10,434 bases of DNA from Nitrospirota bacterium (GCA_016222925.1 JACRQB010000170.1:1-10434), one strand, 5' to 3'; positions 1-7,666 are shown, numbered from the stretch's first letter. Translations and numbers: made by a program. Notes: generated from the sequence alone by a model not told the origin.

Positions 1-1418
1 GCCGACGGAATACCGTAGCGTTTACACTTTTCCCAGAGCGCTTTTCGAGACAGCCCCAAAATTTTCGATGCCGTCGTTCGACTCCCATCCACGCGCTCCA
101 ACACGGAAACAATATAGTCCTTTTCGAAATCTTCTCGTGCAGCGGCAAGTGAGGTGAGGGACATTTCTTTCTTCTTTTTTCCTCCGGTCAAGCCTTCGCT
201 GCAGAAGCCGCAAGATTCCTGTGGAACACCCCCAAGATATGGGCAGGATTGCAATCCACAAAGGTCAGCCGGCTGCACCGTCGTTCCGTCCCGTCCAAGC
301 GCCACGGCCCGCTCAACCATATTTTCCAACTCCCGCACATTTCCCGGATAGGAATAGCGGAGCAACAATTCACGCGCCTGCTGGGAAAACCCACGCAGTT
401 GCTTATTCAGTTTCAGCGAGCATGTTTCGAGGACGTACTCGGCGATGACCAGAATATCTTCTTGCCGTTGTCTGAGCGGCGGAACGATGATCGGCACGAC
501 GTTGAGCCGGTAAAAGAGGTCTTCGCGGAACCGACCCTGGGCCACCTCTTTGCGTAGGTCTTTCTGTGTGGCGCACACAAGTCGCACATCCGTTTCGATC
601 GGCTCATTGCTCCCGACCCGTTCGAAGGTACGTTCCTGCAGAGCGCGCAAAAGTTTCACCTGCACCACAGACGAGATTTCTCCGATTTCATCAAGAAAAA
701 GAGTTCCGCGGTTGGCCATCTCAAACCGCCCCCGTCGTTGGCGCAACGCGCCCGTAAAGGCCCCTTTCTCGTGGCCGAAGAGTTCCGCTTCCAACAGCGT
801 CTCCGGCAACGCCGCGCAGCTGACTTTGATCAACGGATACCCTTTCCGCGGGCTGTTCTGATGCAGCGCATTGGCGACAAGTTCCTTGCCGGTTCCACTC
901 TCCCCCACGATCAGGACGGTGGAATCGGTCTCAGCCACGAGCTTGATCTTGTCCAGTACACCGCGCATCTGACTGTTCGCCCCTAAAATGCCATTGAAGC
1001 AGAACTTGTCCTCCAGCTGATGCTTGAGATCCTGGTTCTCCCGACGAAGCGCGATCATGCCACCGACCCGCTCAACGATCAGCAGCAATTCATCCATCTG
1101 GAATGGTTTGGTGATGTAATCGGAGGCGCCCAGCTTCATAGCTCCGACGGCCGTCTCGACAGACCCATGTGCGGTAATCACGAGCACCTCGGTCTGGGAC
1201 TCCTTGCCTTTGGCCGTCTGAAGCACAGTCAGCCCATCCACACCCGGCAACCGCAGGTCGGTGATCACCAAGTCATAGGTCTTCTCTCGAATCGCTTCGA
1301 GTCCTTCTGTGCCGGTCGAAGCCGCCTGAACCTCGCAGCCAACAGCCTCCAAAGCATCCATCATGGAAAGACGCATCAAGGGCTCATCGTCGACCAGCAG
1401 GACTGTCAACCCTTTCAT
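1..1418 (-). CDS. NtrC-family sigma-54-dependent response regulator (3' end cut by window edge)
   Basis: Phosphorylation-controlled activator of sigma-54 RNA polymerase, presumably the partner of the adjacent kinase. I translated it by hand: 472 complete codons are open to the window edge, with only the last few residues missing. Receiver, residues 1-120: acidic pair D10/D11, phospho-acceptor D54, T82, K104. AAA+ domain, about 145-375: Walker A GESGTGKE 172-179, the sigma-54 contact loop GAFTGA 219-224, Walker B LFLDEI 240-245, arginine-finger region FREDLFYRLN 297-306, sensor II YPGNVREL 357-364. A Fis-type helix-turn-helix begins near 430 and ends in LSRKALWEKCKRYGIPS. The linker is odd: it holds Cys387, 392, 403 and 406 and a run of four lysines at 414-417. 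The start is ATG at 1418, preceded by GGAGAGGG four bases away, and it overlaps the kinase stop as ATGA. The target genes are not visible. Confidence 0.95.
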   Translation of the reverse strand, partial: MKGLTVLLVDDEPLMRLSMMDALEAVGCEVQAASTGTEGLEAIREKTYDLVITDLRLPGVDGLTVLQTAKGKESQTEVLVITAHGSVETAVGAMKLGASDYITKPFQMDELLLIVERVGGMIALRRENQDLKHQLEDKFCFNGILGANSQMRGVLDKIKLVAETDSTVLIVGESGTGKELVANALHQNSPRKGYPLIKVSCAALPETLLEAELFGHEKGAFTGALRQRRGRFEMANRGTLFLDEIGEISSVVQVKLLRALQERTFERVGSNEPIETDVRLVCATQKDLRKEVAQGRFREDLFYRLNVVPIIVPPLRQRQEDILVIAEYVLETCSLKLNKQLRGFSQQARELLLRYSYPGNVRELENMVERAVALGRDGTTVQPADLCGLQSCPYLGGVPQESCGFCSEGLTGGKKKKEMSLTSLAAAREDFEKDYIVSVLERVDGSRTTASKILGLSRKALWEKCKRYGIPS

Positions 1419-2230
1419 GTTTCCCTCTCCGCAAAGGCACGTTCTCGTGACACAGGCAGGCACAGCGTGAACATTGTTCCTTTTCCGACTTCGCTCTCGA
1501 CTAAAAGTTTTCCGCCATGACGCTCCACGATGCCAAGGTTGACCGAGAGACCAAGCCCCGTGCCCTCTCCTTCCCCTTTGGTCGTGAAGAAGGGATCAAA
1601 GATCCGTGGGAGAACCGATGCAGGAATGCCGGATCCCGTATCGCTCACCTCGACCCGGCAAATGCCCTCAGCCACGGAAGTCCTGATCGTCAGCACTCCG
1701 CCGTTTTTCATGGCCTGCACGGCGTTCAAGATCAGATTCATCAGGACTTGTTCGATCATATGCCGATCAACCATCACACTGGGCACGTCATGGGTTGGGA
1801 ATGTTTCCAAATGAATGTGATTGGAGGCAAAGAGATGGGTGGTCAACTCCAACACTTGGTCGACGATTCGATTGATATCAGCCTGGCTGAAAGCCGGTTC
1901 GTGCTGCTGTGAAAAATCGAGCAACTGCCGAACAATCTTTTGAACACGACGGACGCCATGTTCCATGGAGGCCCAATATTCCTCTTGACGTGCCGGGGAA
2001 AGGGTCCCCTTTCGAAGGTTGTAGAGACAATTGAGGATTCCTCCGAGAGGATTGTTGATTTCATGGGCCACCCCCGCCGCCAGTTGGCCGATTGAGGCCA
2101 GTTTTTCCGCATTGCGAATCTGTCGCTCCAGCTTCTTGGTCTCTGTCATGTCACGCGCGATGCCAAGCACTCCAAGGATCTCCCCGTCGGCCCCTTGAAG
2201 GGGAGAGACACTGACCATGACGGCACGCAC
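1415..2230 (-). CDS. Histidine kinase, C-terminal fragment: end of PAS3 + HisKA + HATPase_c
   Basis: Catalytic core of the sensor kinase, separated from its sensor half by a frame break. From the first possible GTG it has 271 residues. Residues 1-30 are the last strands of a PAS domain (ending ARDMTE). The H-box GVAHEINNPLGG carries the phospho-accepting His56. The ATPase domain has its N-box with N165 and N169, DTGSGI at 197-202, FDPFFTTK at 211-218 and GEGTGLGLS around 221-229, so all the catalytic boxes are intact. The open frame extends upstream to 2257 without a good start. GTG 2230 begins one base after the stop of the upstream fragment and lacks a strong ribosome site, so expression would need re-initiation or frameshifting. 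If made alone it would be a soluble kinase without the membrane sensor. The simplest reading is the 3' part of one broken gene. The stop overlaps the regulator start. Confidence 0.85.
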   Translation of the reverse strand: MRAVMVSVSPLQGADGEILGVLGIARDMTETKKLERQIRNAEKLASIGQLAAGVAHEINNPLGGILNCLYNLRKGTLSPARQEEYWASMEHGVRRVQKIVRQLLDFSQQHEPAFSQADINRIVDQVLELTTHLFASNHIHLETFPTHDVPSVMVDRHMIEQVLMNLILNAVQAMKNGGVLTIRTSVAEGICRVEVSDTGSGIPASVLPRIFDPFFTTKGEGEGTGLGLSVNLGIVERHGGKLLVESEVGKGTMFTLCLPVSRERAFAERET

Positions 2231-2231
2231 T

Positions 2232-2257
2232 TCACCCAGCCGAGTGACGACGTCCGA
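2232..2257 (-). other. Frame break and deletion junction within the kinase PAS3 domain
   Basis: Both reading frames are open only between 2257 (just after a TGA at 2260-2258 in the downstream frame) and 2232 (the stop of the upstream frame), so the break lies here. Upstream sequence ends at ...DDLIG and downstream sequence resumes at about VVTRLGEVRAV. The sibling PAS1 and PAS2 domains of the same protein carry about 32-34 residues between the equivalent points, and here there are almost none. To join the two frames the lost segment must be 3k+2 bases, for example 95 or 98. No long homopolymer is present that would explain a simple one-base error. Confidence 0.8.
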
Positions 2258-4502
2258 TCAAATCATCCTTGCGATAGCCCCAAGCATTGATCTTACTGTT
2301 GACATAGGTGAACTGCTGATCCAGATCGAGTGTGTAAATGACATCGTTGGCATTCTCGAGCAAATTTTCCAAGTACTGCTTGGTCTCTTCGATCTCTCTT
2401 GTGCGTTCTCTCACGTTCAGTTCAAGATCTTCTCGGTATGATTGCAGTTGGCGCTCGAGCTTTTTCCGATCAGTAATATCGCGAAGCTGCACCATCACCA
2501 GCAATGGTTCGGTCCCATCGACCCGAATCAAGTCCATTTCCACCGGGATTTCATGGCGATCGGCATGGTACACGGTCATTTCCTGGGTGGTGACCTGCCG
2601 TTGCTCCGTACTGACATCACACAACCAGCCTGTGAAGGCCCGGTGATGCGCGTCCGGGACGATGTCGAGAACGTTCTTCCCGACGATCTCCGACTCGGCA
2701 TAGCCCAGTACCTGTTGTTCCCGTTCATTGACGGCTACGACTGCCCCTGTCGCGCTCACCATAAACACCGAATCAGCGACGAAATCGAAAAGGGTCTTAT
2801 AGCGGGCTTGTGATGCTGTCAGCTGCTGTGTACGCTCCGATACCGCCTGCTCAAGCCCGATCGTGTACCGCTGAAGTTCCAGCTCTAACCGGCGCCGTTC
2901 CGTCACATCTCGGACGAACGCACGAGAGTGAACCAATCCCCCTCGCGCGTGATTCAACAGCGCCGTCGCATGAATTTCCACCTCGATCGGTCGGTGATCT
3001 TTCGCCAACAGCATCGTTTCGATTGCGCCCTGCCCCAAACAAGCCAGCTGCTCCAGAAAGTGGGACACCTGTGATGCCTGTCCGATCGGAACGAGGTCCC
3101 AAAGTTTCATCCCCAACACTTCGTCATGGGTATATCCGAGTTTATCGAGGCCGGTCTTATTGACATGGACCAGCCGGCCATCTCGATCAAATTGACAGAT
3201 CATTTCCGGCGCATGTTCGATCAAATCCCGATACTTCTCTTCCAACTGCCGAACCTCTGTCATCCGCTGTTCGATCTGCCCAAATGAACGTTGCAGATTG
3301 CTCGCCATGTGATTGAACGCGTGAGCTAATCGTTCAATTTCGTCACCAGTCTTGATCTCCAGTCTTTGCTCTAAGCGTCCGCTCCCGATCTGCTGTACAC
3401 CATCATGCAACATCCGGATCGGCCGAACGATTCGGCGGGCGACGATCACTCCTGTGACAGAGAGCACGACCAACACCATCATGCCGAATAACAAGACCTT
3501 GACCATCAACTCCCCCAGTGGGGCAAACGTCTCTGATGGATCTTGACGGACGACCGTAATCCAGCGCTTCCCTCCGATACTGCCTGCTGCAAGCTGATCG
3601 GCAAACCGTACCGGTGCAAACCCGATCAGGGCGCGCTTGTTTCCGTGCGAGTCGTCGGCGGCCACTGCCCATCCTGGCTTCGAAGCCCCCAGCGTACTGA
3701 CCAATTCAGAATCGATCGAGTGGGCTTCCGGCGGAAGAACAGGACAAATCACAACACCCCCGTCCGAGGTGAACAACATGGCATGGCCTGTCACGTCGAA
3801 TGAACCCTCAGCAATGGACTGAAACAATGTGTCACGCCGAAGAAGAATCGTCACGGCGCCGACCACCGCCCGATGTTGATCATCCAAAATCGGTGCAGCG
3901 ACGATGACGACGTGAGTCCCAAACGCTGGATCGAAGGCGATTTCACCCACATACGGATGCTGGCTGCCGCCTTTGACCACGGCCTGCCACCAGGCGGTCT
4001 TGGCATAGGAATATTCGACCTGGGGAATCGAACTGACCACCAACGCTCCCTGTCCATCGGTCACTAAGATGCCGACATAGTCTGACTTTCGAATCTCGTG
4101 CCATCGAATCAAATAATTGGTGACAATCCGGTTAACGAAGAGGGGGAACTCGCTTCGCTTGTCTCGCTGCCCCCACCGCTGTTGCCAATCCTTGATGATG
4201 TCCAAAATGCTCTGAGCGTCTTTGCCCTCGTACGTTCGGTTGGCTTCCGAAACGGCGGTGCGAAGAAAGGGCGTGGTCGCGAGTTGTTGGGCCTCGTTCA
4301 TGCCCCGCGTAACATGCATTTCGATCCGGCGGGCGGCCTCGACGGCCACTTCTTTGAAATTCGTCCCCGTCGACTCCTGGAGGGCGCGTCGTTCTTCGAC
4401 ATAGATGAGGGCAAGCATGAGGGTCAGCGGCAGGAGACCGACCATCACGATCGCCGCGATGATCTTCTGCTGGAGACTGTGAGACCGGCTCCAGAGATTC
4501 AT
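2232..4502 (-). CDS. Histidine kinase, N-terminal sensor fragment: TM-CACHE-TM-HAMP-PAS-PAS-PAS (broken)
   Basis: Membrane sensor part of a two-component kinase, 756 residues ending at a premature TGA. TM1 is at about 13-35. A large extracytoplasmic region, about 37-330, has the look of a double-CACHE domain (WWQAVV near 171, then APILDDQHRAVVGAVTILLR at about 203-222); its ligand is unknown. TM2 is at about 335-356, followed by HAMP (352-405), PAS1 (424-535, closed by VRDVTE), a coiled linker (536-566), PAS2 (568-680, closed by LRDITD), another coiled linker (683-710) and PAS3 from about 712. PAS3 reads normally to GYRKDDLIG, then gives RRHSAG and a stop. The rest of PAS3 and the kinase core continue in the +1 frame downstream. 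The start is ATG 4502, with AAAGG seven bases upstream. As it stands this protein cannot phosphorylate anything. It could be a pseudogene, a split kinase or a sequence error. Confidence 0.88.
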   Translation of the reverse strand: MNLWSRSHSLQQKIIAAIVMVGLLPLTLMLALIYVEERRALQESTGTNFKEVAVEAARRIEMHVTRGMNEAQQLATTPFLRTAVSEANRTYEGKDAQSILDIIKDWQQRWGQRDKRSEFPLFVNRIVTNYLIRWHEIRKSDYVGILVTDGQGALVVSSIPQVEYSYAKTAWWQAVVKGGSQHPYVGEIAFDPAFGTHVVIVAAPILDDQHRAVVGAVTILLRRDTLFQSIAEGSFDVTGHAMLFTSDGGVVICPVLPPEAHSIDSELVSTLGASKPGWAVAADDSHGNKRALIGFAPVRFADQLAAGSIGGKRWITVVRQDPSETFAPLGELMVKVLLFGMMVLVVLSVTGVIVARRIVRPIRMLHDGVQQIGSGRLEQRLEIKTGDEIERLAHAFNHMASNLQRSFGQIEQRMTEVRQLEEKYRDLIEHAPEMICQFDRDGRLVHVNKTGLDKLGYTHDEVLGMKLWDLVPIGQASQVSHFLEQLACLGQGAIETMLLAKDHRPIEVEIHATALLNHARGGLVHSRAFVRDVTERRRLELELQRYTIGLEQAVSERTQQLTASQARYKTLFDFVADSVFMVSATGAVVAVNEREQQVLGYAESEIVGKNVLDIVPDAHHRAFTGWLCDVSTEQRQVTTQEMTVYHADRHEIPVEMDLIRVDGTEPLLVMVQLRDITDRKKLERQLQSYREDLELNVRERTREIEETKQYLENLLENANDVIYTLDLDQQFTYVNSKINAWGYRKDDLIGRRHSAG

Positions 4503-4551
4503 ACAGGTGCCTTTGAAGGGCGAGCTACCTCAGGATACTGCGGCTGGATCT

Positions 4552-4593
4552 CGAATTTCCAGACCGTCGAACATGACCTGGACGAATTTCAGA
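4552..4593. repeat. Pair of short direct repeats upstream of the kinase gene
   Basis: On the plus strand CGAATTTCCAGA (4552-4563) and CGAATTTCAGA (4583-4593) match in 11 of 12 positions with one base missing, and start 31 bases apart, about three helical turns. They sit 50-90 bases upstream of the kinase start. They could be a paired binding site or chance. I see no convincing sigma-70 or sigma-54 promoter next to them. Confidence 0.35.
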
Positions 4594-4657
4594 ATCTGTT
4601 GACCTGATGAATACCTTCCATTTCCGACAAGTCGACAAATCATCAGATCAACAGATT
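4593..4657 (-). repeat. 18-bp inverted repeat just after secF (stem-loop in the transcript)
   Basis: The arms are 4593-4610 and 4640-4657, with a 29-base spacer. On the plus strand the right arm is TCATCAGATCAACAGATT. The left arm is its reverse complement except at one position, which becomes a G-U pair in the minus-strand RNA. The stem begins five bases after the secF stop codon. No T-run follows on either strand, so it is not a standard intrinsic terminator. It may protect the 3' end of the sec transcript, work with a termination factor, or be an operator for the kinase gene. Confidence 0.75.
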
Positions 4658-4662
4658 TCGGG

Positions 4663-5580
4663 CTATGACCGTTTCAAGAGTCGACCAGGCGCTCCCGGCC
4701 ACAACAATAAGAGAGGGCTGGCCACGAAGACCGAGGAATATGTGCCGAAAATCACACCCCAGAGCAGCGCAAGCGAGAAATCGTGCAGCACTTCTCCTCC
4801 TGCTAGAGTCAACGGGATCAGGACGAGCACGACGGTCAGACTGGTGACGATCGTACGGCTCAACACCTGGTTAATGGCGGTGTTGATCGTCGCTTCCTCG
4901 CTCTCCCGACGACGCGATTTTAAGTTTTCCCTGATCCGATCGAATACCACGACTGTGTCGGTTAATGAATATCCAGCCAACGTCAAGAGTGCCGTTACAA
5001 TCAGAAGCGTAATTTCTTTGTCCAGGAGATAGAACGCCCCGACCACAGCCAAGACATCATGAAACGTCGCCAGCGCGGCCGCAACGCCAAAACGAAGCTC
5101 GAATCGTGCCGCAATGTACAGAATAATGCCCACAAATGAGACAATGATCGCGACGAGCGCATCTTCCTGAAGCTTCTTCCCGATAGTCGGTCCAATCTCA
5201 GTGGTGGAATCAACCACGAACTTGTTGTTCGGGAACTCCTTGGAGAAGATTCCCACTACACGTTCCGCTATCTTTTCTTCGATCGTTGTGGAAGCCTTGA
5301 CCCGGACGAGGAGCTTGTTGTCCTGTCCAAATTCCTGCAGCTCCACATCACTCAAGCCGTTGGCCTCCAAGGCCTTCCGGGCCTCATCGATCCTGACTGA
5401 TTGCTCGAACTTGAGCTGGACAGCTGTTCCCCCGGCAAAGTCAATGCCCAGATTGGCGGAGCCCCGCGCAATCTGGACCAGGGCGATGAGCCCGAGCAAA
5501 ACCATCACGCCGGAAAAGAGAAATGCGAACGTGCGCTTGCCCATGAAGTCAATGTTGGTCTTCCCAAGAATCTCTAACAT
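4663..5580 (-). CDS. secF: Protein translocase subunit SecF
   Basis: Inner-membrane RND-like subunit which, together with SecD, uses the proton-motive force to help pull secreted proteins out of SecYEG. It is 305 residues, the normal length. TM1 is at about 18-37, followed by the periplasmic motif GIDFAGGT (45-52) and the first periplasmic domain (about 50-135). TM2-TM6 run from about 139 to 292, with the conserved HDV at 174-176, TDTVVVFDRIREN at 207-219 and the C-terminal tail RLLKRS. The frame continues upstream to an ATG at 5640, but that start has no ribosome site and would add 20 non-conserved residues. ATG 5580 has AAGGGAG five bases upstream and gives the usual N-terminus MLEILGKTNIDFMGKR, so I prefer it. 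The gap to secD is then 62 bases. It is the last gene of the sec cluster. Confidence 0.97.
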   Translation of the reverse strand: MLEILGKTNIDFMGKRTFAFLFSGVMVLLGLIALVQIARGSANLGIDFAGGTAVQLKFEQSVRIDEARKALEANGLSDVELQEFGQDNKLLVRVKASTTIEEKIAERVVGIFSKEFPNNKFVVDSTTEIGPTIGKKLQEDALVAIIVSFVGIILYIAARFELRFGVAAALATFHDVLAVVGAFYLLDKEITLLIVTALLTLAGYSLTDTVVVFDRIRENLKSRRRESEEATINTAINQVLSRTIVTSLTVVLVLIPLTLAGGEVLHDFSLALLWGVIFGTYSSVFVASPLLLLWPGAPGRLLKRS

Positions 5581-5585
5581 GCGCA

Positions 5586-5592
5586 CTCCCTT
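5586..5592 (-). promoter_or_regulatory. Ribosome binding site fixing the secF start
   Basis: AAGGGAG lies five bases before ATG 5580. It decides the secF start in favour of this ATG over the in-frame ATG at 5640, which has only secD coding sequence and no purine-rich site before it. Confidence 0.8.
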
Positions 5593-5642
5593 TTGATAAC
5601 CCTGAGCCTCTCCTTGAAGAGTCATCGCTGATGGCTTCATGG

Positions 5643-7280
5643 TTAGATGCTCAACGCCTCGACTTTTCGTCGATGATACAACAGATCAAAAATGACTTTT
5701 GTCCCGACCAATGCCGTGAAGAGATTGATGGCAATCCCCAGGCACAGCGTCACGGCAAATCCCTTGATCGGCCCAGTCCCAAAGAGAAACAGGGCGACTC
5801 CAGTGATCAGCGTCGTCACGTGTGAATCGATAATCGTCAATAACGCCTTGTCGTAGCCAGCATCGATGGCAGATCGCGCCGCCTTTCCGCCGCGTAACTC
5901 TTCACGAATCCGCTCAAAAATCAAGACGTTCGAATCGACACCCATTCCAATCGTGAGCACGATACCGGCGATTCCTGGCAGGGTCAACGTGGCGGTCACG
6001 GCGGATAGGGCCCCCATCAGACACACCAAATTCAATACCAAGGCAAAGTCCGCGATCAGCCCGGATAGACGGTAGTACACGATCATGAAAATCACCACCA
6101 TCGTCCCGGCGATGAGAGTAGCCCTGATGCCCTTATCGATAGAATCTTGGCCGAGAGACGGACCGACCGTAAGATCCTGCACGATCTTCAACGGCGCCGG
6201 GAGCGCACCGGCCCGGAGAACAATCGCCAAATCATTGGCCTCCTGCGTGGTAAAGGTCCCGGTAATCTGCGCACGTCCCCCTGAAATACGTTCCTGGATA
6301 ACCGGCGCCGAGTAGATGGTGTTATCCAGGACGACGGCCATACGCTTCTTGACGTTCTCGCTCGTAATCCGTTCGAATTCCTGCCCCCCCTTGGAGTCAA
6401 ACGTGATGGACACATACGCATCGTTGAATTGACCGATGGCGACACGTGCATCGCTCAGCACGTCACCGGTCAACATGACCCGCTTCTTGACGACATAGGG
6501 CATGCGAAACTCGACACCCGTGTCCTTGTCGACCATTCGCTCGAATAAAATCTGGTCGCTCTCCGGCAGTTTGCCGACAAACTGCTGGAGCACCTCGGCT
6601 TCTTTGTCTTTCGGAACACGCGCCGGGAGATCAAGGTGGAGGTCTTCGTCCAACATTTTGAATTCGAGCAGCGCCGTCTCCTTAATCAGATCCTTGGCAC
6701 GTTTCGGATCCTTGACACCGGGCAACTGCACAACGATTTGCTTCAACCCTTGGCGCTGAACGATCGGCTCCGCCACACCGAACTGATCGATACGGTTCCG
6801 GATGGTTTCCAACGCCTGGTTGATAGCGGAATCCTTGATGCGCTTGGTTTCTAGCTCACGAAGCTCCCACACCATGCTATTCGTCGACCCCGCCGACTCC
6901 TTCTCGACAAACATAGGGAACGTATCGATCAGTTTCTGGGCGGAGGCCTTCGTATCGGCATTCTGCAATTGAACCACGATCTGCTCGTGCCCGGTCCGCT
7001 TGACCGAGTCGACCGCGAGCTTCTTGTCAGTCAAGAGGTCCTGCAGCGCGGTGACAGAACGGTCAACCGCGATCTCCACGGCACGGTCCTCATCCACCTC
7101 CAGAACCATATGGATACCGCCCTGCAAATCCAGCCCCAAGGTAATCCCTTTGTTCGGGAGCACTGCCTTCAGCCAGCCCGGCAAGGCTTGATATACCGGC
7201 TGATAGGACGGGAGACAGGCCACCACCGATACCAAGATGACCAGTGTTAATAACCAGAGCCGCCCACTTACCTTTTTCAT
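5643..7280 (-). CDS. secD: Protein translocase subunit SecD
   Basis: Larger partner of SecF in the proton-driven SecDF-YajC complex of the inner membrane. It has 545 residues and appears complete. TM1 is at about 7-23, then the hallmark LGLDLQGG (48-55). The periplasmic region (about 56-380) contains the P1 base segment (NRIDQFGVAEPIVQRQG near 162-178), the head region and the return LRAGALPAP (355-363). TM2-TM6 run from about 386 to 532, with the conserved GMGVDSNVLIFERIREE (445-461), whose Asp449 lies in the region of the proton path in studied SecDF proteins. The start is ATG 7280. The nearest ribosome site, AAGGGG, is 11 bases away, a little far. It lies 29 bases after yajC, in one operon. 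Confidence 0.97.
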   Translation of the reverse strand: MKKVSGRLWLLTLVILVSVVACLPSYQPVYQALPGWLKAVLPNKGITLGLDLQGGIHMVLEVDEDRAVEIAVDRSVTALQDLLTDKKLAVDSVKRTGHEQIVVQLQNADTKASAQKLIDTFPMFVEKESAGSTNSMVWELRELETKRIKDSAINQALETIRNRIDQFGVAEPIVQRQGLKQIVVQLPGVKDPKRAKDLIKETALLEFKMLDEDLHLDLPARVPKDKEAEVLQQFVGKLPESDQILFERMVDKDTGVEFRMPYVVKKRVMLTGDVLSDARVAIGQFNDAYVSITFDSKGGQEFERITSENVKKRMAVVLDNTIYSAPVIQERISGGRAQITGTFTTQEANDLAIVLRAGALPAPLKIVQDLTVGPSLGQDSIDKGIRATLIAGTMVVIFMIVYYRLSGLIADFALVLNLVCLMGALSAVTATLTLPGIAGIVLTIGMGVDSNVLIFERIREELRGGKAARSAIDAGYDKALLTIIDSHVTTLITGVALFLFGTGPIKGFAVTLCLGIAINLFTALVGTKVIFDLLYHRRKVEALSI

Positions 7281-7309
7281 GTCGTCCGTGACCCCTTATC
7301 CCGTGTGAA

Positions 7310-7666
7310 CTACGCGTCTTTGTCCTTGTCTTTATCTTCCTCTTCCCCACGTACGCGCGAAACATTCTCGCGCTGCATTTTGATTTTGGTATTATCGGCA
7401 ATCTGCAAGGTCACCGTCTCTTTCCCGATGTTGGTGATGGTGCCCCAGATTCCTGACGTCGTGACCACTTTGTCGCCCTTCTTCAAGGCGTCCAATAAGG
7501 ACTGCTGCTGCTTTTGCTTCTTCTGTTGAGGCCGGATCAGAAGAAAATAAAAAATAACAAAGATCAAGAGGAACGGGAGCAACGATAACATCCCGCTCGC
7601 CCCTCCACTCGCAGATGCCCCGCCTCCGCTCGTCCCCTCAGCCCATGCAATCGATTCCATCAACAT
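7310..7666 (-). CDS. yajC: Preprotein translocase subunit YajC
   Basis: Small single-span membrane protein that co-purifies with SecDF. It has 118 residues, normal length. The N-terminus (10-26) is a Gly/Ser/Ala-rich, presumably periplasmic segment. The membrane span is about 27-44, followed by the family signature RPQQKKQKQQQ (45-55) and the cytoplasmic SH3-like part with LKKGDKVVTTSGIWGTI (61-77). The C-terminus ends in an acidic-basic alternation, EEEDKDKDKDA. The start is ATG 7666, with GAAGGGG nine bases upstream; Met3 is an alternative but is farther from the site. It lies 45 bases after tgt and 29 before secD. Confidence 0.95.
   Translation of the reverse strand: MLMESIAWAEGTSGGGASASGGASGMLSLLPFLLIFVIFYFLLIRPQQKKQKQQQSLLDALKKGDKVVTTSGIWGTITNIGKETVTLQIADNTKIKMQRENVSRVRGEEEDKDKDKDA

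Noticed and set aside
110..162. Internal start at Met419 of the regulator producing a stand-alone Fis-like HTH
   Set aside because: GGAGG is 16 bases from this ATG, too far for a normal ribosome site. Nothing else supports it.
1020..1520. 166-codon open frame on the plus strand across the kinase-regulator junction
   Set aside because: It is antisense to the receiver domain and the ATPase end, both of which are strongly conserved. It is a shadow.
4098..4607. 169-codon open frame on the plus strand opposite the kinase start
   Set aside because: It lies antisense to the well-supported CACHE sensor region, shows no recognisable domain and has no clear ribosome site. It looks like a shadow frame of GC-biased codons.
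4593..4657. Intrinsic terminator for the sec cluster
   Set aside because: The stem is good but no T-run follows on either strand, so I list it only as an inverted repeat.
4503..4662. Sigma-54 (GG-N10-GC) or sigma-70 promoter for the kinase gene
   Set aside because: I scanned the gap on the minus strand. TTGTCG and TATTCA elements are present but spaced 19 bases apart with a weak match, and no GG-N10-GC pair was found.
5581..5640. N-terminal extension of SecF from ATG 5640
   Set aside because: No ribosome site precedes ATG 5640, the 20 extra residues do not look like SecF, and ATG 5580 has a strong site and the normal N-terminus.
7212..7223. Lipobox-like VVAC near residue 22 of SecD
   Set aside because: SecD proteins keep this helix as an uncleaved first membrane span. 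The match to a lipobox is short and expected by chance.
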